Source of the DNA: Campylobacter geochelonis
GTDB taxonomy: Bacteria > Campylobacterota > Campylobacteria > Campylobacterales > Campylobacteraceae
Reading direction: 5' to 3'
NCBI RefSeq assembly: GCF_013201685.1
Contig: NZ_CP053844.1
Span: 2,046,001 to 2,110,000 of the forward strand
Length of the DNA: 64,000 nt
The notes below the pieces were generated by a model that was given only the letters and a program-made list of their open reading frames with translations, made no database searches and was not told the origin of the DNA. The translations under genes were made by a program, and so were the position numbers. Below, piece after piece: positions 18,087-30,185 of the stretch. Every line of letters starts with the position of its first letter. Position 1 is the first letter of the stretch.

Positions 18087-19178
18087 TTAAGCTTTTACTT
18101 TTTTAGCCTTTTTCTTGTGTTTTTTAAACCACAAAATATATCCAGTCGCCCCAAATAGCGCCATTAAAAAGCTTGCAACCATAAAGATAAACTTACCTAT
18201 CTCACCAAAAAACTCACCACTGTGAAGCGGTAAAACCGAGCTTGCAAATTTAGCATTTAGCGGTTTTTCTTCATATAAATTTTGGCTTAAAATTTCGCCA
18301 TTTTTTGCATCAATTCGCACCAAATTTGTCTGCCTTATATGCGTGTAGCCCTTTTTGTAAAAGCTGATTTCTTGATTTGTTAAATTTAGCGGAAACCTAA
18401 CCCACGCACTTTCATACTCAAATTTTTTACCAAATTCATCAAAAACAGTATCAAGACCACTTATTTGGCTAACTTTTGGTGCGCTAACAACTCGTTTTTT
18501 AACCACTCTTTCATAGTTTAACACCTTTAAAAAGCCGCTTCTATACCAGTCGTACGACCAATAAAGCCCAGTTAAACACATCAGCAAAATCGGCACTAAA
18601 AACCAAATTCCAAGCGCACAATGCCACTTATACGAAAGCGCGTGCAGTGAGCCTTTTAGCGGAATTTTCATCGCTTTTATAAAGTTATATTTTAACGCTT
18701 TGTAGTATAAAATCACACCACTTATGCTAAAAAATATCAAAAGCACAGTCGAAACCGCCACAACCTCCCTACCAGCTCCACCAAGGCTTAGCCTTTTATG
18801 CACATTTAACATAAAGTTAAAAAAGCCTTGATAGCGATACTGTGGCAAAATTTCACCATTATAAGGATTTACAAAGACGTTTTTTATACCACGTTTTCCT
18901 GGCTCAACCGCTACGCTAAAACGCACAGAACGGCTCTTATCGCTATACACATAAACACCAGTTATCGGGCTGTTTGGATATAGCTTTTGCACATTTAAAG
19001 CCATTTTATCAAGGCTGATTGTCGTAGTTTGTGGCACAACTTTTATCGAGCTTTTGTTTAACACTTCTAAAATTTCACTCTGATATGATATAAACGCCCC
19101 ACTAACTCCTATAACTGCGATGATAACGCCAAAAACAAGCCCTAGATAAAGATGAAGTTTTAAAAGCACTTTTTTCAT
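18087..19178 (-). CDS. PepSY-domain inner-membrane protein (iron-uptake associated, PiuB-like)
   Basis: A 363-residue protein of the PepSY-associated TM family, often found beside TonB-dependent siderophore or haem receptors and thought to be a membrane ferric-chelate reductase. Segment 1 (LKLHLYLGLVFGVIIAVIGVSGAFISY) is the typical start. A PepSY periplasmic region follows, then HKRLSLGGAGREVV, a family His/Gly motif. Central and terminal transmembrane segments end in GATGYILWFKKHKKK. Conserved His residues in or near the helices could bind haem. Its ATG overlaps the stop of the TonB receptor upstream (ATGA), so the two form an operon and would share its candidate Fur control. Confidence 0.85.
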   Translation of the reverse strand: MKKVLLKLHLYLGLVFGVIIAVIGVSGAFISYQSEILEVLNKSSIKVVPQTTTISLDKMALNVQKLYPNSPITGVYVYSDKSRSVRFSVAVEPGKRGIKNVFVNPYNGEILPQYRYQGFFNFMLNVHKRLSLGGAGREVVAVSTVLLIFFSISGVILYYKALKYNFIKAMKIPLKGSLHALSYKWHCALGIWFLVPILLMCLTGLYWSYDWYRSGFLKVLNYERVVKKRVVSAPKVSQISGLDTVFDEFGKKFEYESAWVRFPLNLTNQEISFYKKGYTHIRQTNLVRIDAKNGEILSQNLYEEKPLNAKFASSVLPLHSGEFFGEIGKFIFMVASFLMALFGATGYILWFKKHKKKAKKVKA

Positions 19179-21109
19179 CAGTAATTAACACTAAAGCCTA
19201 AGTTATAGCGTCTACCATCAAGATGCTTGCCATATCCATCTTCTTGGTCGATCTCTTTGTTAAAAACGTTATAAACTCCAGCAAACAAGTCAAAGTTTTT
19301 CGCTACTTTATACTTCACACCTAAATCAACTAAAGTATAATCAGGAGTTTTGACACTTCTTCCTCTTGAAACGCTTTCTCTAGTTGCACTTTTATACTTA
19401 ACTTTGCTCCATAAATTTAAAGTCGAAATCGGCGAGTAATCAACGCTTATATTTGCCATATGAGCTGGCGTGTTGGTAAATGGCTGACCTTTGTTCGCTC
19501 CACTTTTTTGCTCGCTTTTTGAGTATGTGTAGTTAAATTTAGTCCTAACTTTATCAAATTTATAACCGATGTTAAACTCAACGCCTTTTAGCTCGGCTTT
19601 ATCGACATTTTGATACTCATTTATGTAGTTCCAAATTTGGTCATTATAGTGGCAACCGCCCAATTTATCACAAATTCTAACTTTGTTAATCTTATCTTGA
19701 AAGTCTGTATAAAACGCTGTTAAATCCCCACTTAAAGCGCTATCATCATAAGCAAGTCCAACTTCATAGTTTATGCTTGTTTCTGGACTTAAGCTTTTAT
19801 TTCCTAAATCAACTCCCCCACCCTTGCTCTGTTCGCCTATAGCAGGATCTGCTTGTTTTAGAGTTGGCGCTTTATAGCCTTTGCTAACTCCAGCTTTTAA
19901 GCTTAAGCTATCACTTAGCTTATAAACTCCATAAAGGCGCGGTATTATCTCACTTCCATAATGCTCATTTTCATCCCATCTAAGCCCACCAGTTAAGTAA
20001 AATTCATCAGTTAAAAAATACTCATCTTCTAAGAACAACGCCCCTTGCCATCTTTTTAAATCCATACTGCCTTGAGTTCCATGAAAGCGACTTTTAGCAT
20101 GTTTGGTTTGCTCTTTTTTATACTCAGCGCCAAAAGTTAGCACATTTGTATCAAAAACAGCGACGCTTTTTGTATTATAAGTCGTTCTTAAATATCCTGA
20201 ATTTGCCGAACCGTTGTGGATATGCACGTTTTCGTGGTTTATAAAACTTGTTGTATTTATCTTTTCATTCCACTCGATATTATGAGTTAGTGAGTAGTTT
20301 CTTCTATCATTATCCATAACTGAGTTATAGCCTGATTTTTCCTTATGACCTCGGTTTTTTGTCCTTGCATAACCGGCTAAAAACTCGATATCTTGGCTAT
20401 CGCCGATTTTTAAATTTACTTTGGCTGTGTGATTGTTTTTAATCTGCTTTTTGTATCCATCTGTGATTTTATCCTCATCTCTATCAAAAAACTGTCCATA
20501 TAAACTAATACCTAAAACATCATCTATTATCGGTGTTGCCATGTAGTATTTGAAGTTGTTTGAATTACCAGCCGCGCTTTTTTCTTGAAGCATCGTATCG
20601 TAAGTTAGCCTAAGACTTGGTTTTGTTGGGATTTTTTTAGTTATAACGTTAATAACTCCACCCATCGCTTCAGAGCCATATAGCGAACTCATCGGACCTT
20701 TTATCACTTCGATTCGCTCGATTGCATCAGCAGGCGGTAGCCAGTTACTTTCAGCCCCACTTCCATAACCATTATAATAAACTTGACTTGAGCCTTGCGC
20801 CTTGCCATCGACTAAAAACATGGTGTATTCTTCGCTAAGCCCACGTATATAGATACTCCCTCCACTTGTTTTGCTGTTTGCTCCACCTTCTATGCTAACT
20901 CCGGCGACATCATCAAGAACATCGGTAATGTTTGCATATGCTCTATCTTCAATCTCCTCTTTTGTTATCGTTTGGATTGTCGCTGGTGCTTCAAGTATGT
21001 TTTGTTCATATCCGCTTGCGGTAACGACTATGTTTTCTAGCTTAATACTTTCATCTGCTATCGCAGCAGAAGCGATTAAACTTAGTGCTAAATAGGGCTT
21101 AAACCTCAT
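19178..21109 (-). CDS. TonB-dependent outer-membrane receptor (catecholate siderophore type)
   Basis: Outer-membrane gated channel for an iron chelate. I start it at the ATG at 21109 (MRFKPYLALSLIASAAIA, a clear signal peptide) because an AAAGGAGAGAG ribosome binding site precedes it; an earlier in-frame start would give an implausible leader. The mature protein begins with a TonB-box-like ENIVVTASG. A plug domain follows with RIEVIKGPMSSLYGSEAMGG, then a 22-strand-type barrel ending RRYNLGFSVNY with a terminal aromatic. Overall it resembles the CirA/CfrA group that takes up enterobactin-type siderophores; the exact ligand is unknown. The downstream PepSY protein and the upstream Fur-box candidate support iron acquisition. 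Confidence 0.88.
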   Translation of the reverse strand: MRFKPYLALSLIASAAIADESIKLENIVVTASGYEQNILEAPATIQTITKEEIEDRAYANITDVLDDVAGVSIEGGANSKTSGGSIYIRGLSEEYTMFLVDGKAQGSSQVYYNGYGSGAESNWLPPADAIERIEVIKGPMSSLYGSEAMGGVINVITKKIPTKPSLRLTYDTMLQEKSAAGNSNNFKYYMATPIIDDVLGISLYGQFFDRDEDKITDGYKKQIKNNHTAKVNLKIGDSQDIEFLAGYARTKNRGHKEKSGYNSVMDNDRRNYSLTHNIEWNEKINTTSFINHENVHIHNGSANSGYLRTTYNTKSVAVFDTNVLTFGAEYKKEQTKHAKSRFHGTQGSMDLKRWQGALFLEDEYFLTDEFYLTGGLRWDENEHYGSEIIPRLYGVYKLSDSLSLKAGVSKGYKAPTLKQADPAIGEQSKGGGVDLGNKSLSPETSINYEVGLAYDDSALSGDLTAFYTDFQDKINKVRICDKLGGCHYNDQIWNYINEYQNVDKAELKGVEFNIGYKFDKVRTKFNYTYSKSEQKSGANKGQPFTNTPAHMANISVDYSPISTLNLWSKVKYKSATRESVSRGRSVKTPDYTLVDLGVKYKVAKNFDLFAGVYNVFNKEIDQEDGYGKHLDGRRYNLGFSVNY

Positions 21110-21127
21110 AAATCTCTCTCCTTTTAT

Positions 21128-21146
21128 GATAATGATTTTAAAAATT
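21128..21146 (-). promoter_or_regulatory. Candidate Fur box upstream of the TonB receptor
   Basis: On the plus strand the 19 bases starting GATAATGAT match 13 of 19 positions of the classical Fur consensus, with the first nine matching perfectly. The site lies about 20 bases before the receptor ATG, just upstream of the ribosome binding site, where a bound repressor would block transcription. Confidence 0.5.
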
Positions 21147-21163
21147 AGTGTAAGTATTGCCAA

Positions 21164-21528
21164 AAAATGCTTAAATATATGTTAAATTATTTATAAATTT
21201 ATAGCTTAAATTTGGTAAATTTATAAAAATTTACTTTAAAGTAGCAAAGATAGTAAAATTTAATATACTAAATTTTGCAAAAAATATTGATATTTAATAT
21301 CAAATCTTAAATTTAAATTTACTATTTGAATTTAAAAAAATTCTAATAAATTTAGTGTTTTAAGCGATTTTGCCCATTTTTTGACAACTTATTTTTATAC
21401 AATAGTCTTAAATTTTTAAATTTATCACTGTTTTTACTTTGATAATGGTAAAAAATTATTTATTTATCACAAAATATATAATTTTTATAAAGTTAGTTTA
21501 AAATTTTAATTTTATTTAAGGAGAATAA
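21164..21528. promoter_or_regulatory. Divergent intergenic region between TonB receptor and dmsA
   Basis: About 365 bases of AT-rich DNA that must hold promoters for both directions. A TATAAT at 21477-21482 is the best -10 candidate for dmsA. The dmsA ATG is preceded by TAAGGAGAATAA, a strong ribosome binding site. No operator for the dms operon is convincing; a GATAATGG near 21441 is only a partial Fur-like match. Confidence 0.45.
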
Positions 21529-23931
21529 ATGAGCGCAGAGCTAGATACAAACAGGCGTAATTTTCTCAAATGGAGTGGCTTAGTTGCTTCATCTTGTGCA
21601 AGCTTAGCCGCAAATCCCATAAATGCGGCATCAAACGCACTAAAAGATGAAGAGTACTATGGAGTAAATGGTTGTCCAGTAAACTGTGGAAGCAAGTGTT
21701 TTTTAAGACCACACATTAAAAATGGCGTCATAACACACATAGAAACAGACAACGAGGGCGATGATGAGTATGATAAAAGACAGATTAGAGCCTGTGTTAG
21801 GGGACGTTCGACAAAATACAGACTTTATCACAAAGATAGACTTCTTTATCCACTAAAAAGAGTTGGCAAAAGAGGCGAGGGAAAATTTAAACGCATTAGC
21901 TGGGATGAGGCATTTACAACCATAGCTGATAAGTTAAAAGAGGTTAAAGAAAAGTACGGAAATGAAGCCATTTACATAGCTTATGCAACTGGCACAACTG
22001 GTGGCGTTTTAAGTCGCGGAACTTCTGGGCCTTGGGCTAGGCTGCTTGGGCTTTATGGCGGGTATTTAAGGTATTATAACAGCTACTCAACAGCACAAAT
22101 CGCAGAGGGTTTTACTAGCTTTTATGGACAAAACACAGGAAGCGATATCAAAAACCTTGAGTATGCAAAGCTAGGGTTATTTTTTGGCTCAAACCCTGTA
22201 ACTACTAGAATGGGTGGTGCTGGAACTGGATATAGCTATCAAGAAATGGCTAGAAAAGGTGGAGCTAAAATCATACACATAGATCCTTGCTATAACGATA
22301 GTATGGTTGGCGTATGTGATGAGTGGATACCGATAGCTCCAGGAACTGACGCTGCTTTGATAGCTGGTATGGCGTATGTGATGATAAAAGAGAATTTGCT
22401 TGATAGAGAGTTTTTAGATAAATACTGCGTTGGATTTTCTAGTAACACACTTCCAGATGGCGCTCCTAAAAATGGCTCATATGAAGACTACGTTTTAGGA
22501 AATGGCGATGATAAGACCGCAAAAACTCCAAAATGGGCAAGCCAAATAACTAAAATTCCAGAAGAAAGAATCATAAAACTAGCTAGAGAGGTAAGTGCTG
22601 CAAAACCTTGTTATATAGAACAAGGCTGGGGAGTGCAACGCCACCAAAACGGCGAGCAATCAAGCAGAGCCATAGCAACACTAGCTTGTATGAGTGGAAA
22701 TGTTGGCATACTTGGTGGAAACTGCGGAGGAAATGCCATAACTAGCACAACTTATATGATAGAAACGCTTCCTTGTCCAAACCCTGTAAAAACGGCGATT
22801 CCTTGCTTTTTATGGTATGAGGGCATTAGAAACTGGGATAAGATGAGCGATGTTGAGTATGGAGTTCGTGGTGCAAGTCATTTAAAAGCTCCTATAAAAG
22901 TGCTTTTTAACACAAACGGCAACTGCCTTACAAACCAACACGCCGATATCCAAAGCACTGCTAAAATTTTAGAAGACGACACGCTTTGTGAGCTGATAAT
23001 CGATGTAAATATCACTAGAACTCACTCTAACTCATACGCTGATATAATTTTACCAGATGCAATGCATTTAGAGCAAAACGACTTTTTAAGACCAAATGCT
23101 GCATATATGAGTAACCGCCCATATATGCTCTTTAACAAAAAATCAGTCCAACCAGCAGGCGAGTGCATGAGCGTGTATGATATGTGCACACAAATCGCTT
23201 TAAAACTTGGTGGAGAGAGCTTTAAAGAGGAATTTACTCAAGGTAGAACGCAAGATCAGTGGTTGGAGTATTTGTGGGGCAAAACTAGAGAAAAATTGAG
23301 TGATTTAAATTTGCCTGATTTTGAAACATTTAAAGAAAAGGGAATTATCAAATTTGACACAGTCAAGCCAAAAGTTGCCTTTAAAGAATTTAGAGATGAC
23401 CCACAAAACAATCCTTTAAAAACTCCAACTGGAAAGATTGAAATTTTCTCAACCAGACTCTATAACATGAGTAAAACGTGGAAGCTTCTTCCAGGGCAAC
23501 AAATCAACGCTTTACCGGTTTTTGAAGATGTCTTAATGGGCGCAAGAGATCGGCTTAGAAAAAAATACCCACTTCAATTTTACGGTTTTCACTACAAAGG
23601 AAGAACTCACTCGAGCTTTTGGGAGAGCGCTCCTATAAGAGAAATCAACCCGCAAGAAATTTGGATAAATCCAATCGATGCCGATAAACGCGGCATTAAA
23701 ACTGGAGATAAAATTCAAGCATACAACGACATAGGCACCATCGAAGTAACCGCTAGAGTCACAGCAAGAGTTATGCCAGGAACTGCGCTAACATATCAAG
23801 GTGGCTGGTGTAAATTTAAAAACGGCGTTGATGTTGGCGGATGTATAAACACGCTAACTTCTATGCAACCAACCGCTATAGCAAAAGGAAATGGCGTGCA
23901 TTCAGTTTTAGTCGAGATAAAAAAAGCATAA
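21529..23931 (+). CDS. dmsA: DMSO-reductase-family molybdoenzyme, catalytic subunit
   Basis: Catalytic bis-MGD subunit of a periplasmic S-/N-oxide reductase. The 800-residue precursor has a twin-arginine signal (NRRNFLKWSG, residues 8-17), so it is exported folded by Tat. An N-terminal [4Fe-4S] site uses Cys49, 53, 57 and 89. The probable molybdenum ligand is a serine in YYNSYSTAQI, about residue 187, as in DmsA. The C-terminal molydopterin-dinucleotide domain has TPTGKIEIFS and HSSFWESAP. The downstream four-cluster DmsB, membrane DmsC and a TorD-type chaperone make DMSO reductase the best call. Relatives acting on selenate or tetrathionate, or YnfE-type enzymes, cannot be excluded from sequence. 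Confidence 0.85.
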   Translation: MSAELDTNRRNFLKWSGLVASSCASLAANPINAASNALKDEEYYGVNGCPVNCGSKCFLRPHIKNGVITHIETDNEGDDEYDKRQIRACVRGRSTKYRLYHKDRLLYPLKRVGKRGEGKFKRISWDEAFTTIADKLKEVKEKYGNEAIYIAYATGTTGGVLSRGTSGPWARLLGLYGGYLRYYNSYSTAQIAEGFTSFYGQNTGSDIKNLEYAKLGLFFGSNPVTTRMGGAGTGYSYQEMARKGGAKIIHIDPCYNDSMVGVCDEWIPIAPGTDAALIAGMAYVMIKENLLDREFLDKYCVGFSSNTLPDGAPKNGSYEDYVLGNGDDKTAKTPKWASQITKIPEERIIKLAREVSAAKPCYIEQGWGVQRHQNGEQSSRAIATLACMSGNVGILGGNCGGNAITSTTYMIETLPCPNPVKTAIPCFLWYEGIRNWDKMSDVEYGVRGASHLKAPIKVLFNTNGNCLTNQHADIQSTAKILEDDTLCELIIDVNITRTHSNSYADIILPDAMHLEQNDFLRPNAAYMSNRPYMLFNKKSVQPAGECMSVYDMCTQIALKLGGESFKEEFTQGRTQDQWLEYLWGKTREKLSDLNLPDFETFKEKGIIKFDTVKPKVAFKEFRDDPQNNPLKTPTGKIEIFSTRLYNMSKTWKLLPGQQINALPVFEDVLMGARDRLRKKYPLQFYGFHYKGRTHSSFWESAPIREINPQEIWINPIDADKRGIKTGDKIQAYNDIGTIEVTARVTARVMPGTALTYQGGWCKFKNGVDVGGCINTLTSMQPTAIAKGNGVHSVLVEIKKA

Positions 23932-23940
23932 GGAAATATA

Positions 23941-24588
23941 ATGAAAAAAGATGAACAATTTGGATTTTATTTAGATTTAAACCGCTGTATAGGGTGTCGA
24001 ACCTGTCAGCTTTCTTGTAAGGATTATCATGATAGCGCCATTGGCGTAAATTTTAGGAGAGTTTTTGAAGTAGAGGGTGGAAGTTGGTTTGATAGCGATA
24101 AAACTATCAAAAGTGACGTTTTTGCCTACTACACATCAATCTCTTGTAACCACTGCAGCGATCCAGCTTGCACGAAAGTTTGCCCAACTGGCGCGATGAT
24201 GAAAACAAGATATGGCATTGTGATGGTAAACCAACAAGACTGCATAGGATGTAAAAGTTGTGCGATGGCTTGTCCTTATGGCGCACCACAGTATGATAAA
24301 AAAAGCGGACATATGAGTAAATGCAACGGCTGTTTAGAACGCATAGATGAAAACTTAGAGCCCATTTGCACCGCTTCTTGCCCATTTAGAGCGCTTGAGT
24401 TTGGAAACATAAGCGAACTTAGAGCAAAACACGATGGCTTAGCAAGCGTTGCGCCACTGCCAAAAGAAGATGTAACTTTGCCAAATTTAGTGATAAATCC
24501 TAGCAAAGATACTAAATTTAGTGGCGATAGAAGCGTTAGAATGCACTCACCAGAAAAATATCAAGGAGTAGAGTATGACATTGTATGA
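23941..24588 (+). CDS. dmsB: DMSO reductase iron-sulfur subunit
   Basis: Electron-transfer subunit of 215 residues, carrying sixteen cysteines in four ferredoxin-type groups, enough for four [4Fe-4S] clusters as in DmsB. Groups seen: CIGCRTCQLSCKD (residues 16-28), CNHCSDPACTKVCPTG (about 66-81), CIGCKSCAMACPYG (about 101-114) and CNGC...CTASCPF (about 128-147). It has no signal of its own and is probably carried through the Tat pore with DmsA. It starts 9 bases after dmsA, and its end overlaps dmsC by 14 bases, so the operon is tight. Confidence 0.92.
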   Translation: MKKDEQFGFYLDLNRCIGCRTCQLSCKDYHDSAIGVNFRRVFEVEGGSWFDSDKTIKSDVFAYYTSISCNHCSDPACTKVCPTGAMMKTRYGIVMVNQQDCIGCKSCAMACPYGAPQYDKKSGHMSKCNGCLERIDENLEPICTASCPFRALEFGNISELRAKHDGLASVAPLPKEDVTLPNLVINPSKDTKFSGDRSVRMHSPEKYQGVEYDIV

Positions 24589-25432
24589 TATTGTTATCCA
24601 TGAGCTTCCGCTCGTGCTTTTTACCACATTTTCTCAATGCTCGATAGGGTTTTTGTGGATTTGGACATATTTTTATTTTAAAAACAGAGGAGAAAAAGAC
24701 CAGCTGTCTAAATTTGGCTTAAAGATTGGGATTTTGATGGTTATTTCTATAATTCCTGCTTTTTTTCACTTAGGCGATATCACAAATGCGTTTAAAATCA
24801 TCTATAGACTTGGCTTTTTTATAGAGTCAAATGAAAGCTACCACATCGGCTGGATGAATAATGAGATTGCCTTTGTAGGGTTGGTTTGTCTTTTTGGTTT
24901 TGCGTTGTGTAAATGGCAGAAAAACTTTTTGTTGATTTTGGCAAATTTATCTGGAGTTTTGGGTATATTTTTCATGGCTGGAGCTTATGGAAGTATGTCA
25001 AAAAGTGTTGTTATGTGGGACTTTAACATAACTTTAGTGATGTTTTACTCGGCTGCGATTTTTCTTGGCGCGATAATGTATCACCTACTTGGCTTTAAAG
25101 ATGAAAACAGCCAAAAAGTGGCATTTTTGCTTGGGCTTTTAGGCGTTGGCGTGCATTTTAGTTCGATTTTTTTTCAGACCCTTCACGTAGGACAAACTTG
25201 GGTTATGGGAGTTGAAAACCCATATGATATGCTTGATGGATTTTACTTCACATTTATCGTTTGGTGCTCATCGCTGCTTGGTTTTTCGGTACTTCTTTGG
25301 GGTATAAATAAATTTTTTATAAAAAGTAAAATTGCACTTCCATATCTTACACTTGTTTGCGCCGGAGTTGGCGTTATCATCGCTAGAGTGCTATTTTATG
25401 GGCTTATAAATACTACGATTATGCAGTTATAA
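24575..25432 (+). CDS. dmsC: DMSO reductase membrane anchor subunit
   Basis: Inner-membrane anchor of 285 residues with eight predicted hydrophobic segments. It oxidises menaquinol and passes electrons to DmsB. It opens with HELPLVLFTTFSQCSIGFLWIW, matching the typical DmsC start. A HLGDITNAFK segment near residue 65 holds the conserved His/Lys area associated with quinol binding. It overlaps dmsB by 14 bases and is followed 3 bases later by the chaperone gene, so the four genes are one operon. Menaquinone would come from the futalosine route represented by mqnD. Confidence 0.9.
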   Translation: MTLYDIVIHELPLVLFTTFSQCSIGFLWIWTYFYFKNRGEKDQLSKFGLKIGILMVISIIPAFFHLGDITNAFKIIYRLGFFIESNESYHIGWMNNEIAFVGLVCLFGFALCKWQKNFLLILANLSGVLGIFFMAGAYGSMSKSVVMWDFNITLVMFYSAAIFLGAIMYHLLGFKDENSQKVAFLLGLLGVGVHFSSIFFQTLHVGQTWVMGVENPYDMLDGFYFTFIVWCSSLLGFSVLLWGINKFFIKSKIALPYLTLVCAGVGVIIARVLFYGLINTTIMQL

Positions 25433-25435
25433 CAG

Positions 25436-26077
25436 ATGAAAAGTGAAATTTTAAAATTTGGGGCGGATTTTTTCGCCCTATTTTTATGCGAAAATTTAGA
25501 GAAAAAAGAGTTTGGTAATTTTACTCAAGCTGGTTTTTTTGATGATTTTTTAATCAAAGGTGAGAGTTTTAAAAAGGCTTTAAATGAGTTTAAAAACCTC
25601 AAATTTCAGAGTCTTGATGAGATAAATAGCGATTTTACCGAGCTTTTTTTAGCAAATATCGATGGGGTAAAATGCCCGTGGTTTGCTAGTTTTTACTTTA
25701 ATCAATACGCCCAGATAAAAACGGCTAGAAGTTTTTTGGTTTTTAAAGAGTTTTATAAGCCATCTAACTACGATTTGCTTTCGCCAAATTTGCCATTTGA
25801 CGCGCTTAAAAACGAGCTTGGGTTTATAAGTTTTTGTTTTTCTAGCGAGCTTTTTAAGGGTGAGATTTTTAAAAAGTTTTTGCAAGATGAGTTTTTGCCG
25901 TTTGCATTTACTTTTGATAACTTACTTTTACAAGAGTCAAAAACGCACTTTTATATGGGTTTTGGTTTGCTTTTTAAGGATTATTTAAATTTGCTTGTAA
26001 GCGAATTTAGTATAAAGCCAAATTTTGATGAAATCATGGATGAATTCAAAGAAAAGAGTCTTTGTAAACTTAGCTAA
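25436..26077 (+). CDS. TorD/DmsD-family chaperone
   Basis: All-helical cytoplasmic protein of 213 residues, the size of TorD/DmsD proteins that bind the twin-arginine leader of a molybdoenzyme and hold it until the cofactor is inserted. The recognisable family feature is the DFTELFLANIDGVKCPWFASFYF stretch (about residues 65-87), corresponding to the Y/F-x-x-LF...P...S-x-Y pattern. Its position as the last gene of the dms operon, 3 bases after dmsC, makes DmsA its obvious client. The sequence is otherwise divergent and F/L/K-rich. Confidence 0.78.
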   Translation: MKSEILKFGADFFALFLCENLEKKEFGNFTQAGFFDDFLIKGESFKKALNEFKNLKFQSLDEINSDFTELFLANIDGVKCPWFASFYFNQYAQIKTARSFLVFKEFYKPSNYDLLSPNLPFDALKNELGFISFCFSSELFKGEIFKKFLQDEFLPFAFTFDNLLLQESKTHFYMGFGLLFKDYLNLLVSEFSIKPNFDEIMDEFKEKSLCKLS

Positions 26078-26750
26078 ATTTAGCTCTTAGTAAAAGGCTG
26101 GTTAAATGTTAAATTGGCAAAAACTATAAAACTATAATTGCCATTTAACCTACGTTTTAAGTAGATAAAATAACAGCTTAGTTCAAAGTCTAGCTTCTTC
26201 ATCGTTATTTAAATTTAAAATGCTTTACGCAAAACGGCTTTTGCTGCGCTAAATTTTATATTTTAAAAATTAGTAAGAATTTTATAAATTTACGTTTTGC
26301 TTGGTGTAAATTTGGCTTGATTCTTATCTATGCTTTTTCATTAAAGCAAATTCTGTTTTTAAGATAAGAGCGAGAAAGGCTTTAAATTTAGGCAGTTTTT
26401 GAAGTTGTGTTTGGCTAAATTATACTTCCAAATTTAACTAAATTTAAAAAGATTTTTATAAATTTAGCTTGCAACTGCGCTTAGACTTTTAAAATATTTT
26501 AAAAATTATATAAGCAAATAGCGCAAAGTATCAAAATAATTACAAATTTAAAGATTAAATTTATCCCCATTTTCTAGCTTTTAAACGCTGCGATTAAAAG
26601 CAAAATTTGGCTAAATTTATCATCTTTTTAAACAACTCGAGCCAAAAAGATTTGAAATTTAGACTGATTTTCATATATTGGTTCTAAATTTAGCCACATT
26701 TAAAACAAAAATTTACTTAACATTTAGGCTTTATGCAAATAAATTTAAAC
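26078..26750. other. AT-rich intergenic spacer of about 670 bases
   Basis: It separates convergent dms and thiD genes. Apart from an inverted repeat near its start (26100-26150) only A/T runs and repeated AAATTTAG words are seen. No gene or RNA is recognisable. Confidence 0.6.
26100..26150 (+). repeat. Inverted repeat after the dms operon (possible weak terminator)
   Basis: GGTTAAATG at 26100-26108 pairs exactly with CATTTAACC at 26142-26150. An overlapping alternative pairing, TTAAATTGGCA with TGCCATTTAA with one bulge, gives two mutually exclusive hairpins. No strong T-run follows. Confidence 0.4.
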
Positions 26751-27509
26751 CTAAATTTTATTTAGATTATGTCTTATCGGACCTTTGCCGTGTCCTAAAT
26801 TTGGAGCATTTCTGATAGCTTTTGTGATAAAGCTTTTTGAAATTTCGATTGCATTTTCAAGGCTTTTGCCAAGAGCTAAATTTGAAGCTATCGCAGTTGA
26901 AAACGAGCAACCAGTCCCATGCAAGTTTTGGCTTTGTAAACATAACTCTTTAAATTCTCTTACGCTTTTATCTTTATATATCAGCCTATCTACACTAAAT
27001 TCGCCCTCGCATAAGTTTTTTATCAGTACATTACAAGGCGCATCTACTTTTAAATCCTGTCCAAAAAGGCGTTTTGCTTCGTGTAAATTTGGCGTGATGA
27101 TAGTAGAAAACTCAAAAAGTTTTTTTATCTCATCTATGTTTTCATCGCTCATTAAAACCGAGCCTGCTTTTGAGATAAACACGGGATCTAGCACAACTGG
27201 CACGCTAAGCTCTTTGATAAACTCAAGCACAACCGCCATAATCTCTTTGTTAAACAGCATTCCAAGCTTAAGCGCTGCGATTTCAAAGTCACTTTTAACA
27301 GCGTTGATTTGCTCTTTGATAAACTCTGGCGAAACGCTCATCACATCGCTTACGCCACATGTGTTTTGCGCTGTTAAAGCAGTGATTGCTGTGGTGCTAA
27401 ATACGCCAAAATACTCAGCCGTTTTTATATCAGCTTGAATTCCAGCACCACCACTTGAATCAGACCCAGCTATGCTTAAAAGCACTTTCATATCTTTGAT
27501 TTTATCCAT
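26751..27509 (-). CDS. thiD: Hydroxymethylpyrimidine/phosphomethylpyrimidine kinase
   Basis: Cytoplasmic ribokinase-fold enzyme that phosphorylates HMP and HMP-P for thiamine synthesis. It shows SIAGSDSSGGAGIQADIKT (residues 12-30), the family signature. ITALTAQNT follows shortly after, and the C-terminal LHGTGCSFSTAIASNLALG anion-hole/ATP motif is near residue 197. The 252 residues are full length. A second Met at residue 7 is an alternative start; neither has a strong ribosome binding site. It follows the ftsB-like gene by 18 bases and may be the distal gene of the recA-eno unit. No other thiamine gene is in the window. Confidence 0.92.
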   Translation of the reverse strand: MDKIKDMKVLLSIAGSDSSGGAGIQADIKTAEYFGVFSTTAITALTAQNTCGVSDVMSVSPEFIKEQINAVKSDFEIAALKLGMLFNKEIMAVVLEFIKELSVPVVLDPVFISKAGSVLMSDENIDEIKKLFEFSTIITPNLHEAKRLFGQDLKVDAPCNVLIKNLCEGEFSVDRLIYKDKSVREFKELCLQSQNLHGTGCSFSTAIASNLALGKSLENAIEISKSFITKAIRNAPNLGHGKGPIRHNLNKI

Positions 27510-27527
27510 TTTAATGCCTTGTTTTTG

Positions 27528-30087
<2,560 letters not shown>

Positions 30088-30125
30088 TTAACGCCTTTTT
30101 ATAGAATTTTGGTTATTGTAGTAAA

Positions 30126-30149
30126 TTTTTACTTCAAGATAAGTAAAAA
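30126..30149. promoter_or_regulatory. 9-bp inverted repeat between recA and mqnD
   Basis: TTTTTACTT at 30126-30134 and AAGTAAAAA at 30141-30149 form a perfect dyad with a 6-base centre in the 98-base divergent gap. A TATACT -10 candidate for mqnD lies at 30155-30160, close behind it. The dyad could be an operator acting on either gene; no known regulator is recognised. Confidence 0.4.
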
Positions 30150-30185
30150 TATATTATACTTTTTTAAAATAAACAAAGGACGGAT

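Noticed and set aside
26785-27438. 217-codon frame antisense to thiD
   Set aside because: thiD has all its family motifs and the antisense frame has none.
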